A DNA stretch of 8,718 bases from Rickettsia sp. Lineage in GTDB: Bacteria > Pseudomonadota > Alphaproteobacteria > Rickettsiales > Rickettsiaceae. The stretch lies in assembly GCA_031254535.1 (NCBI GenBank), contig JAIRUG010000019.1:1-8718 (forward strand). The letters are read 5' to 3'. Positions 1 through 6,059 of the stretch are shown here, one piece after another. The position numbers and the translations under genes are program-made. The notes under the pieces are model-generated. The model was given only the letters and a program-made list of their open reading frames with translations, was not told where the DNA came from and made no database searches. Numbering within the stretch: position 1 is the stretch's first letter; each line of letters opens with the position of its first letter.

Positions 1-1
1 G

Positions 2-112
2 CATTACTGGTTTAAAATTAAGCAGCAGAGCAGGAAAACTGCTGGTAATTTCTCTGATTTCTTTCAGGCAGTTTGGGCAGCATTAGCTGATGTCGCCATA
101 TTATCTGGTTAA
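2..112 (+). CDS. Possible C-terminal end of an unidentified protein (partial, runs off the left edge)
   Basis: The frame starting at base 2 is open for 36 codons and ends at TAA 110-112. The translation looks like a protein tail: a basic stretch (KIKQQSRKTAG) followed by an amphipathic or hydrophobic helix (FFQAVWAALADVAILSG). I do not recognise the family, and 36 open codons can occur by chance, so this is tentative. If real, the gene would converge on the tlyA pseudogene. A small hairpin-like sequence (GGTTAAGC / GCTAACC, about 108-125) starts within its last two codons and could mark its 3' end, although no T-run follows. Confidence 0.3.
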   Translation, partial: HYWFKIKQQSRKTAGNFSDFFQAVWAALADVAILSG

Positions 113-128
113 GCTATAGCTAACCCGT

Positions 129-217
129 CGTCATTGCGAGAAGGCGTAAGCCGACGAAGCAATCCATATACAAGCTTCATGAATTGCCACGCTCACGTAC
201 GTTCGCTCGCAATGACA
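129..217. repeat. Palindromic element, copy A (Rickettsia palindromic-element type)
   Basis: The outer arms CGTCATTGCGAG (129-140) and CTCGCAATGACA (206-217) are complementary. A second, inner stem is formed by GCAATCCAT and ATGAATTGC with one mismatch. Between outer and inner stems, each side carries its own small inverted repeat: GGC-GTAA-GCC on the left (143-152) and a self-complementary ACGTACGT core on the right. The whole unit is nearly identical to the reverse complement of copy D at 2851-2938, with about four substitutions and one 1-bp indel over 89 bp. It therefore belongs to a dispersed family. I do not assign a numbered RPE family. Confidence 0.9.
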
Positions 218-232
218 TATATGCAACCCAAA

Positions 233-322
233 TGTCATTGCGAGACCATGTAATGGTCGAAGCAATCCATTTCTACCCACTTTCCTGGATTGCTTCGTCG
301 GCTATGCCTCCTCGCAATGACG
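233..322. repeat. Palindromic element, copy B, entering the 3' end of the tlyA frame
   Basis: The outer arms TGTCATTGCGAG and CTCGCAATGACG pair, and the inner stem is GCAATCCA/TGGATTGC. The left sub-arm is a perfect 6-bp hairpin (GACCAT-GTA-ATGGTC, 244-258) and the right sub-arm is GGC-TAT-GCC. Its central part resembles copy C (both have AAGCAATCCATTTCTA followed by ACTTT), while the flanking arms differ. Copy B sits 15 bp from copy A. Read on the minus strand, its first part continues the tlyA reading frame up to a TAG at 273-275. Confidence 0.88.
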
Positions 323-1094
323 TTTTAATTGGCAACTCGCGTGACTTATAATTTTTTCTACGTTGTCCATAAATTAGGAATTCTTGGTTGCCTTTCGCTC
401 CTAGAATAGGGCTGGGTATTATCCCAAATATGTTGAAATTATAATCTGATTCTAGCCATTGTTAAATTTTGTCACATACTCTTTGGTGTAAGAGTTGGCT
501 TCTGACAACGCCACCATTCCCGACCTCATTCTTTGCTACCTCAAACTGTGGCTTAATTAGGGCAACTAGACGACAATTATCTTTTGCCAGCCCAAAGGTA
601 GTTGGTAATATGGTAGTGAGGCTAATGAAACTGGCATCACAAACGATAAGATCTGGTGGCAGACTAATTTGCTCAATTGTTAGATATCGGGCATTAGTCC
701 TTTCAATTACTGAAATTCTAGGATTATTACGCAATTTATGATGTAGTTCACCATATCCTACATCTACTGCAAAAATCTTTTCAGCATTTCTACGGAGTAA
801 AACTTCAGTAAAACCACCAGTACTAGAGCCTATATCTAGACAAACTAACCCTTGTGGATCAATATTGAAATGGTCTAGAGCAGCAATTAGTTTTAACGCC
901 CCTCATGATACATAATCATGTATAGGGCGTTTTATAATAATATCATGAGTATCAATTGATATTCCAGTACCTGGTTTAGTATTCTGGTACTAATTAACGT
1001 ATACTTTACCTTGTATTATCAAGCTTCATGCTACGTTAATATCATCAACTAATTGGCATTCTACTAAATGCTGGTCAAGTCTTATTTTTTTCAT
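273..1094 (-). pseudogene. tlyA: tlyA pseudogene: RNA 2'-O-methyltransferase / haemolysin A, four in-frame stops
   Basis: The ancestral start is ATG 1094-1092 ([12 protein letters not shown]), overlapping the lysS 3' end by 20 bp. One frame carries the whole family architecture. An N-terminal S4 RNA-binding domain covers about residues 4-58. The junction motif is YVS*GALKL, where the family has YVSRG. A FtsJ/Rossmann methyltransferase domain follows, with the SAM motif LDIGSSTGGFTE, then VDVGYGELH, CDASFISL, LIKPQFEVAKNEVGNGG and GIIPSPILGAKGNQEF. Four stops interrupt it: TGA 1028-1026 (codon 23), TAG 992-990 (codon 35), TGA 905-903 (codon 64) and TAA 464-462 (codon 211). No frameshift is present. 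TlyA proteins methylate rRNA and are reported as haemolysins; Rickettsia TlyA has been linked to phagosome escape. The true native 3' end is uncertain: the family core ends near 366, and beyond that the frame enters palindromic element B and stops at 273-275. Confidence 0.94.
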
Positions 1095-2655
1095 CAATCA
1101 AATTTATAGTTTCTTTAATACCAAAAAGTTTAATAAAAGACCCAAGCCTTGGTCCTTCAATTTGACCAAGTAATATTTGATATAATTCTTTAAAATAATC
1201 CCGTAAATTATTATAACCATGATTATTACCTATATCATAAATTTTCTCTTGGATTTGCTCGGAAGTAATATCTACTAGTAAAGCAGATAACATGGTGCTA
1301 ATTTCTTGTAAGATAATTTTCTGCTGATTATTAGGAGTTAAATAGCACTTATTAGCTTTAATAAAGTCATTATAATAACTAATGGCAAAATCTGTTAAGT
1401 GATCAAGATACGGAGCATTCTGTGGAGTAGCCTCTGTCGCATACTTACTGATGAATCCCCAAAGTACCGATTTATCTTTCGGGTTACAAACTGATGCTAG
1501 GTTAAGCAATAAGCTAAAACTAATGTCAAAAGTTTCGATAACAGGTACATTCCCATGATGAATATGGTGTACTGGATTGGCAAAACGCTTTACTTGATCT
1601 GTTTCTAAGTGATATTTTTTATTAAATGTAATATATTCATCAACATTTTTAGGTATTACATCAAAATGTAAACGCTTAGCTCTTGTTGGGTTTTGATAGA
1701 TAAATAGTGCCATACTTTCCATAGGAGCATATTGCAGCCATTGATCAACTGTGATACCGTTGCCTGTAGACTTAGAAATTTTCTCTCCATCTTCACTGAG
1801 AAATAATTCATAAAAAAATTGTACTGGTTCAATGCCGCCTAAAATTCGACAAATTCCAGAATATAACTTAGCATTATTCATATGCTCCTTGCCATACATT
1901 TCATAATCAACTTGTAGCGAAGCCCAGCGCATACCAAAATCAGGTTTCCATTGTAGTTTACAATGCCCCTTTGTCACAGGAACTTCAACAGATTTTCCTT
2001 CCTCGTCTTGATAGGTGATAGTGCCGTTTAAGCGATCGACCTTAGTAATAGGCACTTGTAGTACAATACCGGTTTTTGGACAAATCGGCATGAAAGGTGA
2101 ATAGGTTGCTTTCCTTTCGGCTCGAAAGGTTGGTAACATTAGAGCCATTATCTCATCATATTTGTCTATGACTTTCAGCATCATCTGGTCAAATAAACCA
2201 GATTTATAACATTCTGTACTACTAACAAATTGATATTTAAAGCCAAACCTATCCAAAAATGAGCGAAGTTTAGCGTTCATGTAGTGTCCGTAACTTTCAC
2301 ACTCACCAAAAGGATCTGGCACAGATGTAAGGGGTCTACCAATATGCGGTGCCACCATATCAGGATTGGGGATATTACTTGGAACTTTACGCAGACCATC
2401 CATATCATCAGAAAAACAGAACATCTTAGTTGGAATATTTGATAGTTGTTTAAATGCTTCTTGCACCATTATAGATCTAGCAACTTCTGCAAATGTACCT
2501 ATATGTGGTAACCCTGACGGTCCATAGCCCGTTTCAAATAATACATAACCTTTAGCAGGGGTTTTACCACCCAGCTGCTCTAATATTTTTTTTGCTTCTA
2601 GAAAAGTCCAAGCATTTGATTTAACAGCATCTTCTAAAATTTCTAATTCTGACAT
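1075..2655 (-). CDS. lysS: Lysyl-tRNA synthetase, class I
   Basis: This cytoplasmic enzyme attaches lysine to tRNA-Lys with ATP. At 526 residues it has the normal length for the bacterial class I (archaeal-type) LysRS found in alphaproteobacteria and spirochaetes, which is unrelated to the class II enzyme of most bacteria. The HIGH-type motif is GPSGLPHIG (residues 45-53) and the KMSKS-type loop is [10 protein letters not shown], with KISKS at 292-296. Other conserved blocks are [51 protein letters not shown] and NPTRAKRL; the remaining C-terminal part is the helical anticodon-binding region. The ATG is fixed by an in-frame TAG immediately upstream (2658-2656). No ribosome-binding site lies at normal distance; a strong one sits about 33 bases further up (see 2689-2697). 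The gene heads a former operon with tlyA and is divergent from dsbB. Confidence 0.97.
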   Translation of the reverse strand: MSELEILEDAVKSNAWTFLEAKKILEQLGGKTPAKGYVLFETGYGPSGLPHIGTFAEVARSIMVQEAFKQLSNIPTKMFCFSDDMDGLRKVPSNIPNPDMVAPHIGRPLTSVPDPFGECESYGHYMNAKLRSFLDRFGFKYQFVSSTECYKSGLFDQMMLKVIDKYDEIMALMLPTFRAERKATYSPFMPICPKTGIVLQVPITKVDRLNGTITYQDEEGKSVEVPVTKGHCKLQWKPDFGMRWASLQVDYEMYGKEHMNNAKLYSGICRILGGIEPVQFFYELFLSEDGEKISKSTGNGITVDQWLQYAPMESMALFIYQNPTRAKRLHFDVIPKNVDEYITFNKKYHLETDQVKRFANPVHHIHHGNVPVIETFDISFSLLLNLASVCNPKDKSVLWGFISKYATEATPQNAPYLDHLTDFAISYYNDFIKANKCYLTPNNQQKIILQEISTMLSALLVDITSEQIQEKIYDIGNNHGYNNLRDYFKELYQILLGQIEGPRLGSFIKLFGIKETINLIDEKNKT

Positions 2656-2688
2656 CTATAATATCCATATTGTTGAGATTATTAACTC

Positions 2689-2697
2689 ACCTCCTTA
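2689..2697 (-). promoter_or_regulatory. Strong Shine-Dalgarno-like sequence displaced from the lysS start
   Basis: On the minus strand AAGGAGGTG is almost perfectly complementary to the 3' end of 16S rRNA, yet 33 bases separate it from the lysS ATG (2655). The only closer ATG (2668) is 20 bases away and opens a 15-codon frame overlapping the lysS start. No in-frame extension of lysS is possible because of the TAG just before its ATG. The sequence belongs to the outer flank of the large inverted repeat, where the dsbB-facing side has a shorter counterpart (AAGGTGA, 2977-2983). Its role is unproven. Confidence 0.4.
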
Positions 2698-2698
2698 T

Positions 2699-2738
2699 GC
2701 ATGGCATTTAAAAGTCATAGGGAAAATAGCCTGACGTC
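2699..2738 (+). repeat. Left terminal inverted repeat of the composite palindrome
   Basis: Reads GCATGGCATTTAAAAGTCAT and onward to CTGACGTC. It pairs with 2935-2974 at 36 of 40 positions by eye; the mismatches are at the sixth base and within the TAGC spacer. Confidence 0.85.
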
Positions 2739-2830
2739 TATTAGCGAGGAGGCGTGAGCCAAGAAGCAATCCATTTCTAATTACTTTTATGGATTGCCGC
2801 GTCGCCGCTTTGCGGCTCCTCGCAATGACG
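2735..2830. repeat. Palindromic element, copy C
   Basis: The inner stem GCAATCCAT/ATGGATTGC is perfect (9 bp). The left sub-arm is GGC-GTGA-GCC and the right sub-arm is CCGC-TTT-GCGG. The left outer arm is worn (CGTCTATTAGCGAG, where the family has CGTCATTGCGAG), while the right outer arm CTCGCAATGACG is intact. Its centre resembles copy B, but its right arm is different from all the other copies. Confidence 0.85.
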
Positions 2831-2850
2831 CGTTTTAGATTTACCTACGA

Positions 2851-2938
2851 CGTCATTGCGAGCGAACGTACGTGAGCGTGGCAATCCATGAAGTTTATAT
2901 ATGGATTGCTTCGTCGGCTACGCCTTCTCGCAATGACG
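2851..2938. repeat. Palindromic element, copy D
   Basis: The outer arms CGTCATTGCGAG and CTCGCAATGACG are perfect, and the inner stem GCAATCCAT/ATGGATTGC is perfect. The left sub-arm has the ACGTACGT core (CGAACGTACGTGAGCG) and the right sub-arm is GGC-TAC-GCC. This is copy A in the opposite orientation. Confidence 0.9.
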
Positions 2939-2974
2939 TCAGATTGTTTTCCCTATGACTTTTAAATGTCATGC
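2935..2974 (-). repeat. Right terminal inverted repeat of the composite palindrome
   Basis: GACGTCAG followed by TTTTCCCTATGACTTTTAAA and TGTCATGC; it is the inverted partner of 2699-2738. It overlaps the last bases of copy D (GACG). Confidence 0.85.
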
Positions 2975-3085
2975 GCAAGGTGAATTATTAAGTATACATG
3001 GTTTTTCTGTAAATTTATAAACATATCTCTTGAATTTTTTATAATATTCTTAGACAATAGCGACTTAAAAATTAGTATTTAACTT

Positions 3086-3592
3086 ATGGTGATTCCTTCT
3101 ATTGTATATTTTATTCGTAAAGATAGTTTTAGAGTTTTACATATAGCCCTAATTTTTACATCCATCTTTGCCTTATCTTTAGCTTATTTTGTCGAATATA
3201 TATTACACTTTTTACCTTGCCCTTTATGTATTTATCAAAGATTCCCATATTTATTTATCATCAAGATTTCAGTTGTAGCATTAATTATTAAAAAAATAAG
3301 CAAATATACTTTATTTTTTATCGTTCTAAACTTATTAGGTGCTTGCATATTAGCAGGTTATCATAGTATGGTGGAAAGAGGAATAGTTGAACCAAATGCT
3401 CTTTGTTCAACTTTAATCCACATTCCAAAACATTTATCCATCCAAGATATTAAAGAGATATTTTATAGCCAACCGATCACGACTTGTACCAAAGCAACAG
3501 TTAAATTATTTGGCATGTCCATGACAGAATGGAATTTACTACTAAACCTCTCTTTATTATTTGGCGTACTCTTTTACTTGGTTTTATCATGA
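3086..3592 (+). CDS. dsbB: Disulfide bond formation protein DsbB family (quinone-linked)
   Basis: This inner-membrane protein re-oxidises a periplasmic DsbA-type thiol oxidase and passes electrons to quinone. At 168 residues it has the family length. Four hydrophobic spans are visible (about residues 17-36, 55-69, 74-91 and 150-167). The CxxC pair lies in PCPLCIYQR (Cys45, Cys48) after the first span, and the second redox pair is Cys107 and Cys134 in the second periplasmic loop. GYHSMVERG (91-99) is the conserved stretch before that loop. The ATG at 3086 follows an AT-rich leader without a clear Shine-Dalgarno. The gene is divergent from lysS across the composite palindrome. The stop TGA lies inside a 12-base palindrome (TTATCATGATAA). 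No DsbA gene is in the window. Cys87 is an extra membrane cysteine. Confidence 0.93.
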   Translation: MVIPSIVYFIRKDSFRVLHIALIFTSIFALSLAYFVEYILHFLPCPLCIYQRFPYLFIIKISVVALIIKKISKYTLFFIVLNLLGACILAGYHSMVERGIVEPNALCSTLIHIPKHLSIQDIKEIFYSQPITTCTKATVKLFGMSMTEWNLLLNLSLLFGVLFYLVLS

Positions 3593-3749
3593 TAATACTA
3601 AATCTGAAAACAATAGTAGTATAGAATAAAATTTAAGTCATTGACTTTTGGTCAAAAGAATAAATTTAAGAATTTAAAATGATTATTTTCTCATAATATG
3701 CTCTTGTGCTATTAGTGCTAACTAATTATATGATATAATAGTTATTTTC

Positions 3750-3764
3750 AACCTAGAATAGGTT
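3750..3764. other. Small perfect inverted repeat in the sca4 leader
   Basis: AACCTA-GAA-TAGGTT is a 6-bp perfect stem about 120 bases before sca4. A second partial symmetry follows (ATAGGTTAGTAA ... TTACCTAT, 3758-3784). No T-run follows, so it is not a convincing dsbB terminator; it could be an operator or leader structure. The rest of the 290-base gap (3593-3882) is AT-rich and holds a weaker symmetry TTGAC-TTTTG-GTCAA at 3641-3655 and a TATAAT at 3734-3739. I see no gene in it. Confidence 0.35.
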
Positions 3765-3882
3765 AGTAATGATCTTACCTATTTTAATGAGGTTGCATTA
3801 AAAATAAAACAAATTAGTTGCTTTAAAGAAGAATATTATTTAGCATCAAATATAATTAGAATTTAAAAATGGGGTGGAAACA

Positions 3883-6030
3883 ATGAGTAAAGAAAGAAAT
3901 CCTAGAGAATATTTTGAGTACAATGCAAATTTTCTTACAGAAATAGAGAAAATTGAGAAAGAAACAGATGATAAAAAAGCTGAACCTATAGTTCAATCTT
4001 TGTTTAAAATCGTAAAGGAAACCTTAGAAATCAGTGCAGCTAGTTCTGTAGAAAAAAAATCTATATTAGATGGATTTGCTGAAACAATTAGAGATAACAA
4101 AGAAAAAGAGCCTGAAACAATAGAAGCAAAATCCATAGTGTTTGAGAAATTTGCTGAAAAATTGGCAGAGTCCTTACAGGATGATGAGACACCTACTAAA
4201 ATTTTCCAAGAATATGTGGAACAATTGCAAGCAATCGTGGCTGTTACCAAACCCCAAAAGCTTGCTCAAGACATCTTTTGCTTACCAGAAGAGGAAAAAA
4301 CTCCTCTAGAATTAGGTGAATCTTTTCTTGATGCTGATCCCCCTGTTTTTTCTGCTGCTGATCGAGCTATTGATCCTATAACCCAAGCAATTAGATCCCG
4401 GATATTGACCAAGCAAAGGGAGCTAATAGTTGCATCTTTGGTAGAGAAGAATATAGTAGAAAAAGAAAAAATTGACGATCTAAATAAGTTTCGTGCGTAC
4501 TTTGAAAATGAACAAAATAAAGAAATAATCAGTGAACTTCTAAAAACAGATAAAAATTTAAAACAGGCTCTAGAGCAAGTCGAAATTATCGGCTACAGAA
4601 ACGTCCATACGGAGTTTACTAGTAGATTCACTACTATGGAATGGAAGGATGGAATTGTAGAGAATGCTAATGGTATTACTATTAAGAAACAGGTAGTACG
4701 AGATGCAAACGGTATTGAGATTGCAACATTAGCAGAAGCAACCCATAAAATAAATCCTCCTCATACAGTGCAAAAGAGTGATGGTACTAACGTTGCAATT
4801 CACAATTATAGGACGATAGATTTTCCGATAACACTTGAGAATCAGAATGGTCCGATGCATTTATCGTTAGCTGTCAAAGATCAGAATGGTAGAAATATTG
4901 CGGCAAGTAAGGCTGTATATTTTACTGCTCACTATGATGATGATGGCAAACTTATTGAGGTTAGCTCGCCACATCCAGTGAAGTTCAGTGGAGATAGCCC
5001 TGATGCAGTTGGCTATATAGAGCATGGCGGACAGATCTATACCTTGCCAGTAACGCAAGAGAAATATAAAGCAATGATGCAAGAAGTTGCCAAAAACCTA
5101 GGACAGGGGGTGGACATTTCGCCATCTATCGAAGCACCGTTATCTGTGGATCTCACTGTAACCTCTAGAAAAGATATCCCTGATGCAGCTGGTCATAGTG
5201 GACAAATAAAGCCTGTGCCAATAACGCAAGAAGAAAATAAAGCAATGACACAAGAAGTGAGCAAAAATCTAGGACAGGGGGTGGATACTTTCCCATCTAT
5301 CGGTGTACCTGATCCCATTGTAACCTCTAGACAAGATGTTGAAGAAGCACAACCGCGTAGAGTGCAAGAAAATATGGAGCCTCTTGATATAGTTAAAAGA
5401 GAGGAAGTGGTATTAAAGGTTGATATTCCTGAGTATGCTCCTATACCTGAAAAAGTTAAAGTTATAGAGAAAAAAACAGTAGAGCAGGTACATGATACAC
5501 CTGAAATCTCTCAAACTGTGTCAATAAATAGTGATGTTATAGATAAGGCTGAAAGTATCAAAGCAAGTTTATCAAAATCACGACATATACGCCCTCTAGC
5601 CCGGAAAAGTGAGGAGGATATTGCAAAATTGGTAGGAGAGCTGTCTAAAAGTTTGGAAGATAAAGAATTTAAAGAGCAAAAGGAAGATATTGGAACAACA
5701 TTAGAAAAATTAGCCCCTAAAGAAAAAATAAAGTTGTTGCAGGGGTTAGCAAAGGCTATAGCTGAGAAAAGAGGGGAAGAAGTTAATAAAATTAATACAA
5801 AACAACGAATCCCAGATGCAGATCCGGTTAGATTGAGAATAGAAGGTAGGGAAGTAGATGAAGGCGGATTACCAAAAATAGGACAAACACAACGGATAGC
5901 AGACCATGCTAATATTAAAGATAATACAAAGTTACAAACATTCCTACTAAATAAAATTAGTGAAATTAACGAAGTATCCAAGAAACCAATTATTACTGTT
6001 AAACCTCGAAGTACCAGCCCTAATTTTTAG
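3883..6030 (+). CDS. sca4: Sca4 (gene D / PS120 antigen) homologue, short and rearranged form
   Basis: Sca4 is a Rickettsia protein without an autotransporter domain; in spotted-fever species it is secreted into the host cell and binds vinculin. The recognisable core runs from about residue 237 to 412, with GYRNVHTEF, FTTMEWKDG, ASKAVYFTAHYDDDGK and YIEHGGQIYTLPVT, which I recall closely matching Sca4. Residues 1-236 are acidic, lysine-rich and helical. After the core comes a duplicated 60-residue segment (373-486), then a Pro/Glu/Lys-rich linker, a helical block (about 575-640) and a basic tail. No signal peptide or membrane segment is seen. At 715 residues it is shorter than the roughly 1000 usual, so one or both vinculin-binding helices may be missing. 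ATG 3883 has a G-rich ribosome site (GGGGTGG) five bases upstream; GTG 3874 would add three residues. Convergent with clpP. Confidence 0.88.
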   Translation: MSKERNPREYFEYNANFLTEIEKIEKETDDKKAEPIVQSLFKIVKETLEISAASSVEKKSILDGFAETIRDNKEKEPETIEAKSIVFEKFAEKLAESLQDDETPTKIFQEYVEQLQAIVAVTKPQKLAQDIFCLPEEEKTPLELGESFLDADPPVFSAADRAIDPITQAIRSRILTKQRELIVASLVEKNIVEKEKIDDLNKFRAYFENEQNKEIISELLKTDKNLKQALEQVEIIGYRNVHTEFTSRFTTMEWKDGIVENANGITIKKQVVRDANGIEIATLAEATHKINPPHTVQKSDGTNVAIHNYRTIDFPITLENQNGPMHLSLAVKDQNGRNIAASKAVYFTAHYDDDGKLIEVSSPHPVKFSGDSPDAVGYIEHGGQIYTLPVTQEKYKAMMQEVAKNLGQGVDISPSIEAPLSVDLTVTSRKDIPDAAGHSGQIKPVPITQEENKAMTQEVSKNLGQGVDTFPSIGVPDPIVTSRQDVEEAQPRRVQENMEPLDIVKREEVVLKVDIPEYAPIPEKVKVIEKKTVEQVHDTPEISQTVSINSDVIDKAESIKASLSKSRHIRPLARKSEEDIAKLVGELSKSLEDKEFKEQKEDIGTTLEKLAPKEKIKLLQGLAKAIAEKRGEEVNKINTKQRIPDADPVRLRIEGREVDEGGLPKIGQTQRIADHANIKDNTKLQTFLLNKISEINEVSKKPIITVKPRSTSPNF
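4998..5339 (+). repeat. In-frame tandem duplication inside sca4 (about 180-bp unit)
   Basis: Copy 1 (4998-5177) and copy 2 (5178 to about 5339) both start CCCTGATGCAG and share AAAGCAATGA, GGACAGGGGGTGGA and GTAACCTCTAGA. The spacing between shared words falls from 180 to 171 to 162 bp, so copy 2 has lost two blocks of 9 bp, always in frame. At protein level the pairs are PVTQEKYKAMMQEVAKNLGQ / PITQEENKAMTQEVSKNLGQ, then SPSIEAP / FPSIGVP and VTSRKDI / VTSRQDV. Copy 1 holds the conserved Sca4 sequence (YIEHGGQIYTL), so copy 2 is the added one. Confidence 0.9.
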
Positions 6031-6045
6031 GTTTGTGTCTTCTTT
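6019..6045 (+). terminator. Weak candidate terminator at the sca4 stop
   Basis: CCTAA-TTT-TTAGG (6019-6031) overlaps the sca4 stop codon and is followed by a pyrimidine-rich run (TTTGTGTCTTCTTTT). The stem has only 5 bp and is AT-rich. It lies in the 29-bp gap region between the convergent sca4 and clpP ends, where no better hairpin is visible. Confidence 0.25.
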
Positions 6046-6059
6046 TCCATGATCATAAT

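Larger units (their letters stand above)
2679..2991. mobile_element. MITE-like composite palindrome between lysS and dsbB
   Basis: The two ends are inverted copies. Positions 2699-2738 and 2935-2974 are 40-bp terminal inverted repeats with only four mismatches, sharing CATTTAAAAGTCATAGGGAA and CTGACGTC. The symmetry continues outward to about 2679 and 2991 (GGTGARTTAWTAA on both sides), apart from a 3-bp difference (GGA, lysS side only). Inside lie two separate palindromic elements, C and D. There is no coding frame of note, so it would be non-autonomous. I see no clear target-site duplication. It fills most of the intergenic space between two divergent genes and so must lie in or beside both of their control regions. 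Confidence 0.72.

Noticed and set aside
129..322. CRISPR array or tRNA genes in the repeat cluster
   Set aside because: There are only two units, they are palindromic, they differ in their arms and lack equal spacers; the cloverleaf-like fold has no anticodon arm, T-loop or CCA end typical of tRNA.
462..734. 90-codon minus-strand frame as a separate small gene
   Set aside because: It is an internal piece of the tlyA pseudogene between a chance ATG and the fourth nonsense codon; it lacks the SAM-binding motif, which lies upstream.
469..741. 90-codon open frame on the + strand over tlyA
   Set aside because: It is the antisense shadow of the methyltransferase domain; the minus-strand frame carries all the family motifs.
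903..1028. Stop codon reassignment or programmed readthrough as explanation for the tlyA stops
   Set aside because: All three stop codons occur inside the frame, while the neighbouring genes have long frames ending normally, so decay is the simpler reading.
3040..3045. TATAAT upstream of dsbB as a firm promoter
   Set aside because: No acceptable -35 lies 16-18 bp upstream, and AT-rich spacers give such hexamers by chance, so it was left out of the features.
3641..3655. TTGAC-TTTTG-GTCAA as the dsbB terminator
   Set aside because: The stem has only 5 bp and is followed by an A-rich, not a T-rich, run on the + strand.
5511..5981. 156-codon minus-strand frame opposite sca4 (also 3993-4250 and 4867-5082)
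   Set aside because: These are antisense shadows of sca4. Their serine- and leucine-rich composition is what results from reading lysine/glutamate-rich coding DNA backwards.
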